NCBI GenBank assembly: GCA_964019165.1
Contig: OZ025271.1
Span: forward strand, 9,247,775-9,311,774
DNA: 64,000 nt
Source of the DNA: Mastigias papua
Taxonomy: Eukaryota; Cnidaria; Scyphozoa; Rhizostomeae; Mastigiidae
Direction: 5' to 3'
The notes below the pieces were generated by a model. That model made no database searches. It saw only the letters and a list, made by a program, of their open reading frames with translations, and was not told the DNA's origin. The position numbers and the translations under genes were made by a program. This document shows positions 23,748 through 33,059 of this stretch, one piece after another; within the stretch, counting starts at the first letter, position 1, and each line of letters begins with the position of its first letter.

Positions 23748-24030
23748 ACTAACAAGAGTATTGGAAATCGAAAAACATTTTGCTATAATGAGTACGGCAG
23801 CTGTTGACAGAGGTTCAGCTTGGGTTGACGAGGAAGTTTTACTCCTGTTAAGCATTTGGGTTGACGAGAAGCTTGATCAACAGTTTTTAAAAGAAAAATT
23901 TGTCAGCCCAATTCCACGCCCAAAAGTTGTCGATCACTCGGAAGTTTTTAGTTTCGTGTGCTTCCTTCGTGATTCAATTGTGATTTTATTATTGTTGCTG
24001 CTGTGCTGTAAATGCAAAGCATTTTCTTAA
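23748..24030 (+). pseudogene. Myb/SANT-like domain fragment
   Basis: After an ATTGCAG acceptor-like site the frame reads RGSAWVDEEVLLLLSIWVDE then KLDQQFLKEKF, which resembles the start of a Myb/SANT-like DNA-binding domain (usual form W-x-DEE-V-x-x-LL-x-IW). The rest of the domain is missing, and the sequence after PRPKVVD becomes a Leu-rich run that may be intron. Such domains occur in host regulators and as Harbinger accessory proteins, so this may be an exon or an old transposon piece. Confidence 0.4.
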
Positions 24031-24496
24031 TTTGGTACTTTTATGGAAGACATAAAATGTGGCCCACTTTGGTAGTAGGCCACTGTCGCAGTAGACAAAG
24101 CCTGTCTACTGGCGTTATAAGGGACCAGTGTTGAATTAGGGCCGGTGTTGAATGAGAATAAAGTGCCAAGCAAAATGTAGTAAAGTTACCTTGAAATTAT
24201 CGACACTACTATAATGTATTGGTCTCAGACCGAAAACGAGGTGAAAGTTCAAAACATTAGGCCTATATTGTCTACCTGCATGGTCTTGATAAATGAGACT
24301 AGTCGTGAAAACAGATTCCTTGTATGGTTATGCCCCACACAAACGAATCTATATAAAACTGCAAATTAAACAGCTGGAACACAGTGTTAAATCCATGCGG
24401 AGAGATGCAATCAAAGTATTGTGATTGGTAGCCGTACGTATCAATTTTATTCAGTGATTTATCATGGTTAATGGCCGGCTGTGAGCAATGCAGTTG
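24031..24496. other. Non-coding, nothing recognised
   Basis: No feature I can support. Confidence 0.4.
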
Positions 24497-24498
24497 TA

Positions 24499-25270
24499 CT
24501 CTTAAGTGCCTAATTGCCGGGGGGTCGGAATTAACGGGGGGGTTGGAATTGTTTGGAAAATTCAATTAATGGGTGTCGTTCTTAGCGGGGGACTGGATTT
24601 GTGCAATCATGTTAGTAAATTGATTTTATAAGGACTCTAGGCTGGCTTGCTTTCTCCATTTAAGGAGCAAATTTCCTTAGCAACTATGGCTTCAATATTT
24701 CAGTGCAATAAGTAACCAATAACGGAAAATCATTTTGAACAGTATCAATAGAACAATTATGTAGCTATGAAAGTGTAATATATATTCCCATTATCCTGTG
24801 GTGTAAACTTTTTGCGTTTGGCATCGCATCAGGTCTTTCCCTTCAAACTTTCCATTTGAACATTATATTATTTTTTTAAACATTTCAACGCATTCCCGAG
24901 CTTTTACCTCTCTGCCAATGTATACTTCTCCAACTGACGAACAAAGTTTCTTCTACTTGACTCATTGTTGTCTTCCATCATGTATTAGGATAGTTGCATC
25001 GCATGGACTATCATATGTACTAAATCGTTTCAGAACACGTCAAACTGACTGACATTGCGCTATGCTTAGAAATGTCTCCGCCTTTGAAGATACATCCTTG
25101 TGGCGTTTTCCGTTCTTAAGGACGCTAATTGTTACAAATTCTAATTGTCAAGTGACAACGCAAAAAAATATGTTAAAAATAATTGTCGGAGGGGTCCTAA
25201 TAAGAGCCGGGGAGTTGGAAAATTTTCGAAACTATTATCGGGGGGGGGACGGCAATTACGGACTTAAGAG
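24499..25270. mobile_element. TA-flanked inverted repeat element, 772 bp
   Basis: Begins CTCTTAAGTGCC (24499) and ends with the inverse at 25270, with TAATTGCCG inverted to CGGCAATTA just inside. TA flanks both ends (24497-24498 and 25271-25272). G-tracts lie next to each terminus. TA duplication indicates the Tc1/mariner or a related superfamily; no transposase is encoded. Confidence 0.7.
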
Positions 25271-25272
25271 TA

Positions 25273-26753
25273 AGTCAACATCATCTGAAGTCATTTAGTC
25301 ATAGTTTTAGGTTGTTACTTAAGTCATGTGATGCTCCTCAGTTGCTTGCAGCAGCAGCAATATTCTGTGAAGGTAATAGTTAACAAGTTTTGACGTTATA
25401 AAACACTGATCGTCTATCATCAAGAGATGCACAGATATGATTAACTTATGGCTGTTAAATTTTGTGAAATCATTGTACCTGTAATAGATTATCTCAAGTC
25501 CCAAAACGTAGAAGTTCTGATTTGTTTAATCATTGATAGTAAGTGAAGGGCTGTTAAAGGTGGAGGGCTGTGGCAGAAGGACAGAGGTCACGTCAGAAGA
25601 AGATGGTTTAATCCCCAGTTGTATGCTCAGGGTAGGTCTCTAGGGGCTCAGGAATATTTGGCTTTAACGTGAAAAATTGACACCTACTTCCAGTCAAATT
25701 TTCAAAACCCTCCTAGAAACAATGATTGCTGAAATTATGGATATATTATGTATCAAAAACTTAATTACTGTAATGATAATGTTCGCATGTTCATCATTAA
25801 ATGTTCACATAGTATTGATTGATAATATTCAGTAATCAAAACAAGTTAAATTAGTTTCATGCTCTGTTGCTCTCAATTTATTTTCATGACTCCAACTACA
25901 GCACTTGGTAAGTAAATTAATGAAAAGAAGAAGATAAGTAGTATAAGAGTTTAGAACAAATGTCATATTCATGCAGGAAACAGTTTACTACATAACTAAT
26001 ATATTCTACATTTAATTTTGACTAATAAGATTTTTTAATATTTAAATATTTGGTTAAATTCAAATCATAGTTCATGACTCATTAAGTACTTCATCTTTCA
26101 TTCTGCCACATTACATTTCATTTTGGAAACTTAAGTAATTTCTTAGAGCTATGTGCTACTTAATAGAGCAAATAAGAAGGCTATAGCCTCCCCTGTCCCC
26201 CAGGATGTGTTGTTACATCCAAGAAATGTTCTTATTGCAATAGTCAGTGTGTGAGATAGGTCTTGATTCCAAGGGCTATCAGTTACTTTTTGAGCAACAG
26301 AGGCTCCAGGAATGAAACTTGAAACACTCCTTGAAATATATCCTTCCCATGTGTTTAATTAAACGTTTACCTTCAACCATTAATTTTTACTGCAAAACAG
26401 TTTATGATGTGCATCATAATGAATATCTGCTTTTTCACCCAATATTTGAAAAGTCCTTGCCCCTATATCCTTCTCTCATCAAAAGAGTTTTGCAAGGCTT
26501 CTATTATATCTAAATGAAATTTTAGCAATTCTTAAGGAACTCGAAGTTCAATAATGGCTCATTAATATATACAATTAAATTCAGTTCTTACAGCCAAGTA
26601 ACAGGAGTTTTTGACGCATGGTTGCCATTTAGGATTCACGATTAGATGATGTTTTTCTGTCAAAAGTTCACTTCATGTCTAATACTTTGCAGGACTATAA
26701 GCAGTGACAGGTTAAATAGGAGAGAGGCAGAATACTGCTCTCCCAGCCAAAGC
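25273..26753. other. Non-coding, nothing recognised
   Basis: AT-rich; small ORFs without recognisable domains. Confidence 0.45.
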
Positions 26754-26764
26754 AGATAAGTATG
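26754..26764 (+). repeat. LINE target-site duplication, left copy
   Basis: AGATAAGTATG, repeated exactly at 27822-27832 just after the A-rich tail. Confidence 0.8.
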
Positions 26765-26780
26765 ATAAGTATAAGTATAA

Positions 26781-27461
26781 AGGCTCTATGATGAATTAGG
26801 ATGGGAGGATTTGTATCATAGAAGGTGGTTTAGGCGGCTGTGCCATTTCTATAACTTGCGTAAAAATCGCCAACCGGAGTACCTGTTTGATGAAATTCCT
26901 GCTACTCGAGAAATTTCATATTCTCTAAGAAATGTAAATGAATATGATGCAGCTGTCTGCCGAACCAATCGTTTTTCAAACACATATTTCCAAAATGTCC
27001 TCCTTGAATGGAATGCGTTAGCAAAAGATATTCGTGAGTCAAATACGTTAGGTGAATTTAAAAGCAAGCTGCTCAAGAAGATAAGACCAGTAAAGAAACC
27101 ATTATATGAAATTTGCGACACACGCGGTGTGAGATGCTTAACTAAACTCAGGGTTAGATTCAGTCCCCTAGGGGAGCACAAGTTTCGCCACAATTTTGAA
27201 TCTTTGAGTCCAATCTGTACGTGCAATACAGGCATCGAGGACAATGAGCATTTCCTCCTGCATTGCCCCTTGTATGACCAGATGCGAAACGATCTCTTTG
27301 ATCAGCTTTCAGAAATCCCAGGACTTGAGCTCGATAATCTTAACTCTGAGGCCCCGTGTGAACTACTCCTTTTTGGCAATCCTCGTTTCAACAATATTGC
27401 AAACAAGTTGATTTTGGAGGCAACAATATCATTCATTTTGTCAACTGGAAGGCTTGAGTAA
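26781..27461 (+). CDS. LINE ORF2 C-terminal domain (truncated)
   Basis: The open frame begins RLYDELGWEDLYHRRWFRRL, runs through NRFSNTYFQNVLLEWNALAK, KFRHNFESLSPIC and the Cys/His-rich CTCNTGIEDNEHFLLHCPLY, and ends STGRLE. This tail follows the RT in a group of LINEs of CR1/L2-like or related clades that I associate with cnidarian genomes. The Cys-His cluster may bind nucleic acid. No RT or endonuclease remains, so it is inert as an element. The same domain, more decayed, is in the LINE at 33-35.7 kb. The frame has no valid ATG at its left end, as expected from truncation. Confidence 0.8.
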   Translation, partial: RLYDELGWEDLYHRRWFRRLCHFYNLRKNRQPEYLFDEIPATREISYSLRNVNEYDAAVCRTNRFSNTYFQNVLLEWNALAKDIRESNTLGEFKSKLLKKIRPVKKPLYEICDTRGVRCLTKLRVRFSPLGEHKFRHNFESLSPICTCNTGIEDNEHFLLHCPLYDQMRNDLFDQLSEIPGLELDNLNSEAPCELLLFGNPRFNNIANKLILEATISFILSTGRLE

Positions 27462-27540
27462 ACCGAATAAGCTACCAGCAGCGCCCTACCCATTTTAGCC
27501 TTGTATTTTGTTTATCTAATCATTGATTTTGAGTAAGCTT

Positions 27541-27659
27541 GTCACACATTAGATGTCACTTGAAATTTCCGTCATCTATATTTTTTGGGCATCCCGAACT
27601 GTCGAATTTTGCTTATCTTCATGACTAAATTGTTATTTTTCAGACATCTAATGTGTGAC
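27541..27659 (+). promoter_or_regulatory. Perfect 17-bp inverted repeat in LINE 3' UTR
   Basis: GTCACACATTAGATGTC (27541-27557) is perfectly inverted at 27643-27659, with an 85-nt loop. It may be an RNA structure recognised by the RT, as some LINEs use a 3' stem-loop; this role is inferred. Confidence 0.6.
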
Positions 27660-28112
27660 TAACTTATTATTGGCTATTTAAATTTTGTTGAATTGTGAGC
27701 ACCATTGCAGTAGGGACCAGATGACTATATGTCCTTTCCCACTGCATGGTGCAAATAAATTAAGTTGTATTTTGTTTAAGTTTTTTGATTGAATAAAAAC
27801 AAAAAAAAACAAACAAAAAAAAGATAAGTATGCAACTGGGCCTATTCTTCGACCACGTTTTCATTATTCCGATTTCGTTTTGATTCGTCATTACTCATAT
27901 AACTGGAGCTGTTTTCTTCTCTGTTCCCACTACCCCGTTTTGAAACAGACTAGAATATCCATCAATTTGTTTTCACAATGTCCCCCAAACACACGTTTGA
28001 ATCAAAGCTTGTTTAAAATGGGGGTAATATGAACGTGACGCCGAAAGCGAAGCTAAACATACCCGGTTTCGTTCATAAACCTGACTATGCGAATGTGGCA
28101 ATTTTTCCACTA

Positions 28113-28361
28113 AGGGACGGGCCATTAATTACTTGTGAAATGGGAGTGGAAGACATTCTCATATATTTGATGGAATTTTCATTCCCCCTCTCAGATTTAT
28201 TTAAAAATTTTGGTCCCCACTCCAGGACTTCAGAAGACACTCCATACGTCTTCTTTTAAAATGTTTTTATTTTTCATCCCCCCTCCCTCTCAGTGTGTAG
28301 AAGTTTGGTACCCTCTAGATGGCTTCCATTCCCTCCCCTGGAAGAATTAATGATCATTCCC
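28113..28361. mobile_element. TA-flanked MITE, AGGGAC family, copy 1
   Basis: Left end AGGGACGGGCCATTAATTA after TA (28111-28112); right end inverted (TTAATGATCATTCCCT) before TA (28362-28363). The purine-rich GGGAGTGGAAG is inverted to CTCCCCTGGAAG-like sequence. Same family as 31051-32301, 41468-41700 and 48840-49545. Confidence 0.65.
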
Positions 28362-28363
28362 TA

Positions 28364-29357
28364 ATGCTCCATAAAAGTTTAAAAAATTCCTTTACTATAC
28401 TATAAAAGTTCATAATAATAAATTATCTAATCACCTCCTTTACAACTCATTCGATACTGTCTTGTAATTTTTGATGCTTTCTTACAAGCTACCGTAATGT
28501 ATTAAATAAAGATTGAAGGATGCTGAAAGCAATGTTTTAATGTCATAAGTCGTACTCAAGACTTGATGTTTGAGTCTTGTACACAATATCTTCAAAAGTG
28601 CGCATCAACGTGTATATTTCAGGATTCCAGCAATTTAGTTGCCTAGCATGATGGACAACACCAATAAAGGGATAACATCGAATTCAAAAGCTGATATGCA
28701 TCAAAACAATTTTAAGGTAACTTTAACAAAGCATAATTTAAGAAGAGTATCAATGTCTTGAGGAACGTTAAACTCGCAGGAAAAAGTGAAAATTGTAATA
28801 TAATTGCATAATAAATTTTAGCAAAGAACAAACTCCTCTCTTTGCTTGAATGTGAAAATTTATACTTTTGAGTTATTGATGAGAGACCTTGAGAAGGAGA
28901 TATATTTAGCCACAATAAATACCTCATCAACACGAAACAGTGAAACAGAAACTTTAGGGTTTTTCAATTAAGCCTACTTGGGTTCTTTAATATATGAGAT
29001 TTAAAGCAAACTTAGGCTACCACGATTCTTATAATAGGTTCTCATATTTGCATAAAAATTTCATCTGAATACACTACATATAGCATGAATATCATGCATA
29101 TAAGGGTTAGTATCTTGTATATGAGTGTTAGTATCGTGTATATAAGCCAGGCCTTGTCATTTAGCGCCCACACATGCACAAATCAAATTGCGTGTGCGAT
29201 GGGTCGCTCGCGCGAACAGATTTATTGAGAACTCATTGCAACCCCAATTCCAATTTTTCCATTTTCAAAGTTTTTTGGCTTTTATCTTTTCCCCGTAAGC
29301 TGTATGATAACATGCTGACCATAATAATAATCACTTATTTCCAACTTTCGAGTGCAG
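28364..29357. other. Non-coding, nothing recognised
   Basis: AT-rich, no supported gene. A short repeat of GTTAGTATC-TGTATAT occurs twice near 29107-29140. Confidence 0.45.
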
Positions 29358-29561
29358 TGCTTAGCGTTTGAATTAGAGCCACTTCGCAAAATTGTTTTAT
29401 TGTCAATCAAACTAGCAATGACAGGTCAACAGGATACTGATGATGATTCTATGGGCAGCACGGGCATTTCTGCAGTTGATGCCTATGGCGAAGATTGTGA
29501 AGACGATTCTTATGATGATTCAAGTGATAGCTATGATGATGATTTTGAACCCTTTGACTAG
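29358..29561 (+). CDS. Possible acidic C-terminal exon
   Basis: After TTTCGAGTGCAG the frame runs 68 codons to a stop, ending in an Asp/Ser/Tyr-rich tail (EDDSYDDSSDSYDDDFEPFD). Acidic tails like this are common in eukaryotic nuclear proteins. I do not recognise the gene, and no upstream exon was found. Could be chance. Confidence 0.25.
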   Translation, partial: CLAFELEPLRKIVLLSIKLAMTGQQDTDDDSMGSTGISAVDAYGEDCEDDSYDDSSDSYDDDFEPFD

Positions 29562-30902
29562 CCCGATGATGAAAAAGTGTTTTATGTTTGAAACCTAAAT
29601 TAGCTTCCTTTTCTATAAAACATGCTTCTTCTATAAAACTTACTTCTATTGTATGTTTTTCCTCTTTTGTATTGTGTCTTGATCCCCTTTGTCCGTAGTA
29701 GAAATTTTCACACTAGTGCGATCGCACTTGCAAATGACTTTGCGTGTGCTAATTACCGCATGACTGATATTTTCCTCACTACAAGGCCTAATAAGCGTGG
29801 AAGAATAATGCAATATCAAGTGACATTTAAAATACTGAAGATCTTCATTCAGAAGCTTCCATCAATATACTTTTTCAGCAATTACATGGGTATAGGGGGT
29901 TTTAAGTTAGAGGGGATGCAAACCGTTAGCCCAAATCAGTAATCTGTTAAACAAATGAGTAGTTTCCAGTCGTATTGAACAACATCCATTGAAGGAAAAG
30001 ATATTATTTTTTCTTAAAGAAATTTCGAGAATGAAATGGATTGCTGCCCAACTGTGGATTATAGGTTTCTCACTACCCTCTACTTTTACACATATGAATC
30101 CCAATGATGAAAATCTGGCAGAAAAGTTTAGCCTAAATAGGTTCTTTTATGCAGGAATCTTGAATTTAAAATTTTAATATAGCAAGTTTTTAAAATCCCT
30201 TGTTCTTATACGTGGACTATTAGTTTATACAAAGTGTTGGATTTTCAAACCATAGGCTTGAACTAGAAAGAAGGAGATACTATAGGCTACGAGGAGCTCA
30301 AATCAATGGGATTGTGCTGTATGCAAGGAAACAGATGGCAAGTACAATGTGTAAACTAAATATATGAAGTAAGAGGCTGAAAGAGGAATTGAATTTGTTT
30401 ACAACACATCATCATAGAGCCAAATTAGACTACCGTGATGAACTGCAAAATTTATCTTATAACAGAAGTAGGACAAATTGTATCAAAATGGATCAAGAGG
30501 GTGTTTATTAGTTTAAAAATAAGTACTTTAAAATCGCTGCTGAAAATAGATAAAGTCACATGATGCATTCACAACTTGGCATTCATTTTTTTATCATTAT
30601 GTTGATTTGAGGTTTGTCGTTTGAAATGAAAAGCTTGTTTTGTCAATATTTCATCTATGTTCTTTTATTGACGTTTGTGTTGCACTTATCAACAAAAGAA
30701 ATATCTAATGATAGATAGATGACATTCTGAAATTCTGAATTCTATAAAATAGTATGTTACGTTCCATAAATCTCTTAATATCTACAAGCGCATTTGATAC
30801 GAATCCTTTAGCTAGGCATGGCTTTTGACCTTATAAATGTCTTTTCTCACCTTTCAATACAAAACCCTGTTGTAAAGTAGTAACTTAATATTGTCTTTTT
30901 TC
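29562..30902. other. Non-coding, nothing recognised
   Basis: No supported gene or repeat. Confidence 0.4.
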
Positions 30903-31047
30903 AGAAACGTATCTCCTGTGTCCAATAAAGATGACGTCACACCTGGCTTCACTTCTTTCAGAAAGTACATTTATGGCATCGTTGCTATGGCAACTGATTT
31001 GGCTCATGTGCCAAGACTGTTGCAGATTTCCTTACAGATTATTACAG
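30902..31047 (+). CDS. Exon-like block ending at a MITE
   Basis: Follows TGTCTTTTTTCAG and is open in one frame: NVSPVSNKDDVTPGFTSFRK then YIYGIVAMATDLAHVPRLLQ and ISLQIIT. It ends at CAG before GTAAGG. That donor is formed across the junction with the TA-flanked element at 31051, so the splice site may come from the insertion. Family not recognised. Confidence 0.25.
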
Positions 31048-31050
31048 GTA

Positions 31051-32301
31051 AGGGACTGGTCATTGTTATTGCCAGGGACTGGGGAGGAAAGAATTGAGAT
31101 AGGGTATGGAAATATTTATGGTTAGTATGTTGGGTTACTAAACTAAAATTACCATTAATTATTCGAGTGTCAAATTCTCCACCTGCTTAGAAAGATATAG
31201 TAGTGGAGAAAACAAATATTTGCCTCAATCTCAAGAACAGCTTTCATAACACTTCAGCTTACACTTCCTTTTGAAACAAGGAGTGAATTTTCAGTTGTGA
31301 TTTATGACATTTCTTCGCTTCAAAAAGCCTGTCCTTTCTGGCTATTGCATGTCTTGCACAGTCATTAGAAAGAGAGTAATATGATAGCAATGGAGAACCA
31401 AAAGTGAATAGGGATGGCGAAGATTATTTGTCACTCAGTGATGATCATAATGGTTCTCCAAAGGGCTATATAAGTGAAGATGACTTGGACTCTGATTTAG
31501 ATGAAGTACAAGCCGGAATATGTGATGATGATTGTGATAATGATGATAATTGTGAAATGGAAAACTTATTCATCAGAACAAGCTGTGGCAAAACTGCAGG
31601 AACATGGTATATCTTTTCGTACCTAAGCAGGTTAATACTTACTACTTAACACACTTTCTGAGCATACCAGCTTTCACAAGGTTCTATTCAATGGCTCTTT
31701 TGCCATTTTATTGCAAACTATTTTTGCCTGCAGATTTGCTTCTAAATTTCGAAAACAAACTATCAAGAAACATATTAGTATGTTTTTTAATCAACCAATG
31801 AACACTAAATAGTTCTTTCCCAAAATTGACCAATAAAAATTTTGCATTTTGTCTTATGATGCACGAGGTTTCGAGCCATTTTGAAGTGAACCTCCAAAGA
31901 TATTATCTGTTGTTTGCTGTTATTTTGTATTTTTCTATTTCAATGCTCATTATATGAAAATTCATCTAAATTTCTCCTGTTGTCATATGTGGTTTGCCAT
32001 AACTTTAGGTCATCAAAACTGTAAAGTTTTGTCAGTTAAACTGTCAATTTGTTTCATTTCTATACTCTATACCAATCAAAATGTAGGTGACAGTTTACAC
32101 TTTCATGTGAGGTTGTGAGGTATAAAATACAGCTGGTATATTGTCACCCATAAAGGTCTCTATGGGGTATGAGATTTTGTGTAGATCTTTTGATGGGGTC
32201 TAAAATTTTCACTGGAAATACGAGTAGGGGTATAAATTTTTCTAGGGAAATGTTGATATTCCTTCCACCCCAGTCCCTGACATTAGTAATGACAAGTCCC
32301 T
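31051..32301. mobile_element. TA-flanked element, AGGGAC family, copy 2 (1.25 kb)
   Basis: Left AGGGACTGGTCATTGTTATT after TA (31049-31050); right inverted end (AATGACAAGTCCCT) before TA (32302-32303). Inside each end GCCAGGGACTGGGG and its inverse follow, giving inverted repeats of about 45 bp. GGGGTATGAGATTTTGTG near 32163 recalls GGGGTATGAAACTTTGTG in the copy at 48840. The right flank reads TTAA, the left GTAA, so a TTAA-type insertion is not excluded. Confidence 0.65.
31388..31606 (+). CDS. Acidic exon-like ORF inside the TA-flanked element
   Basis: After ATGATAG the frame reads NGEPKVNRDGEDYLSLSDDH, GYISEDDLDSDLDEVQAGIC, DDDCDNDDNCEMENLF and ends near GTW at a GTATAT donor-like site. 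Very acidic. It lies wholly within the 31051-32301 element, so it may be cargo or the remnant of a transposase N-terminus, since some transposases start with acidic segments. Function unknown. Confidence 0.25.
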
Positions 32302-32303
32302 TA

Positions 32304-33059
32304 ACTATTTTTAGGAAATGCGTAATTTGATATCAGTGTTTTTGAGCTAAGTTGTCAAGCAGCTATATCAAGTATTGACGATAAGCGTATTTTTCAACCT
32401 GATGGTAGTCAAACAATAGCCTATGGTCATTGTAAAATTTTAAATCAGCCCGCATAAGTTGAAGATTGAATTTGTACTATCTATAAAAATCTCCAGCATA
32501 ACTTTTACGCAAATAAAACTGCTCTATCATTGTCATTTTAATCAATTCATCAAGTCTATCGTTCTTGTGTTTTAATTCTTTCTACTTCTTGAGAATGAAC
32601 CTTGTGCTATTTCATCATTAAAAGTTTTAGTAATATGCGTATTTGAATTACCAAGTGTCATTCTTTATCTGCAAAATCGTTTTCATCCCAATCTGCTATA
32701 CGTCAATTTACTGCAATATCCTTTGTTAAATTTTAAATCTTACCTATTCTATCTTTATGGCCTGTTCATAATTTACATTCAAGTGGTACTTTTGCACGAG
32801 TAACCTTAAAACTGCTACTGCTGGTTTCATATGATGTTAACGAGAACTTAGCTCGGATGATTTTAAGACTGGTCATACTTACAAATCGATATTGAACATG
32901 CTACTCATCTTCATGAATCTTTTGATAAGTATCCATAGGAGCCACTGATATTAAAAATTGATAATATTTTAAAAGTAATAACAACCTTATATAACACAAG
33001 TACTTACGTAGGATGTCGTGGGAATCTAAGATTATTAAATCACAAGAGCATAAAGAATA
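32304..33059. other. Non-coding, nothing recognised
   Basis: AT-rich; no feature supported. Confidence 0.4.

Larger units (their letters stand above)
26765..27821 (+). mobile_element. 5'-truncated LINE, 1.06 kb
   Basis: Contains only the last part of the ORF2, a 3' UTR and a tail of A with C interruptions (27793-27821). It is flanked by the perfect 11-bp duplication AGATAAGTATG. The copy is young: the remaining frame is open to its stop. Confidence 0.85.

Noticed and set aside
31049..32303. piggyBac element with TTAA duplication
   Set aside because: The right flank reads TTAA but the left reads GTAA, the ends start AGGGAC, and the other family copies fit TA better. Left open in the findings.
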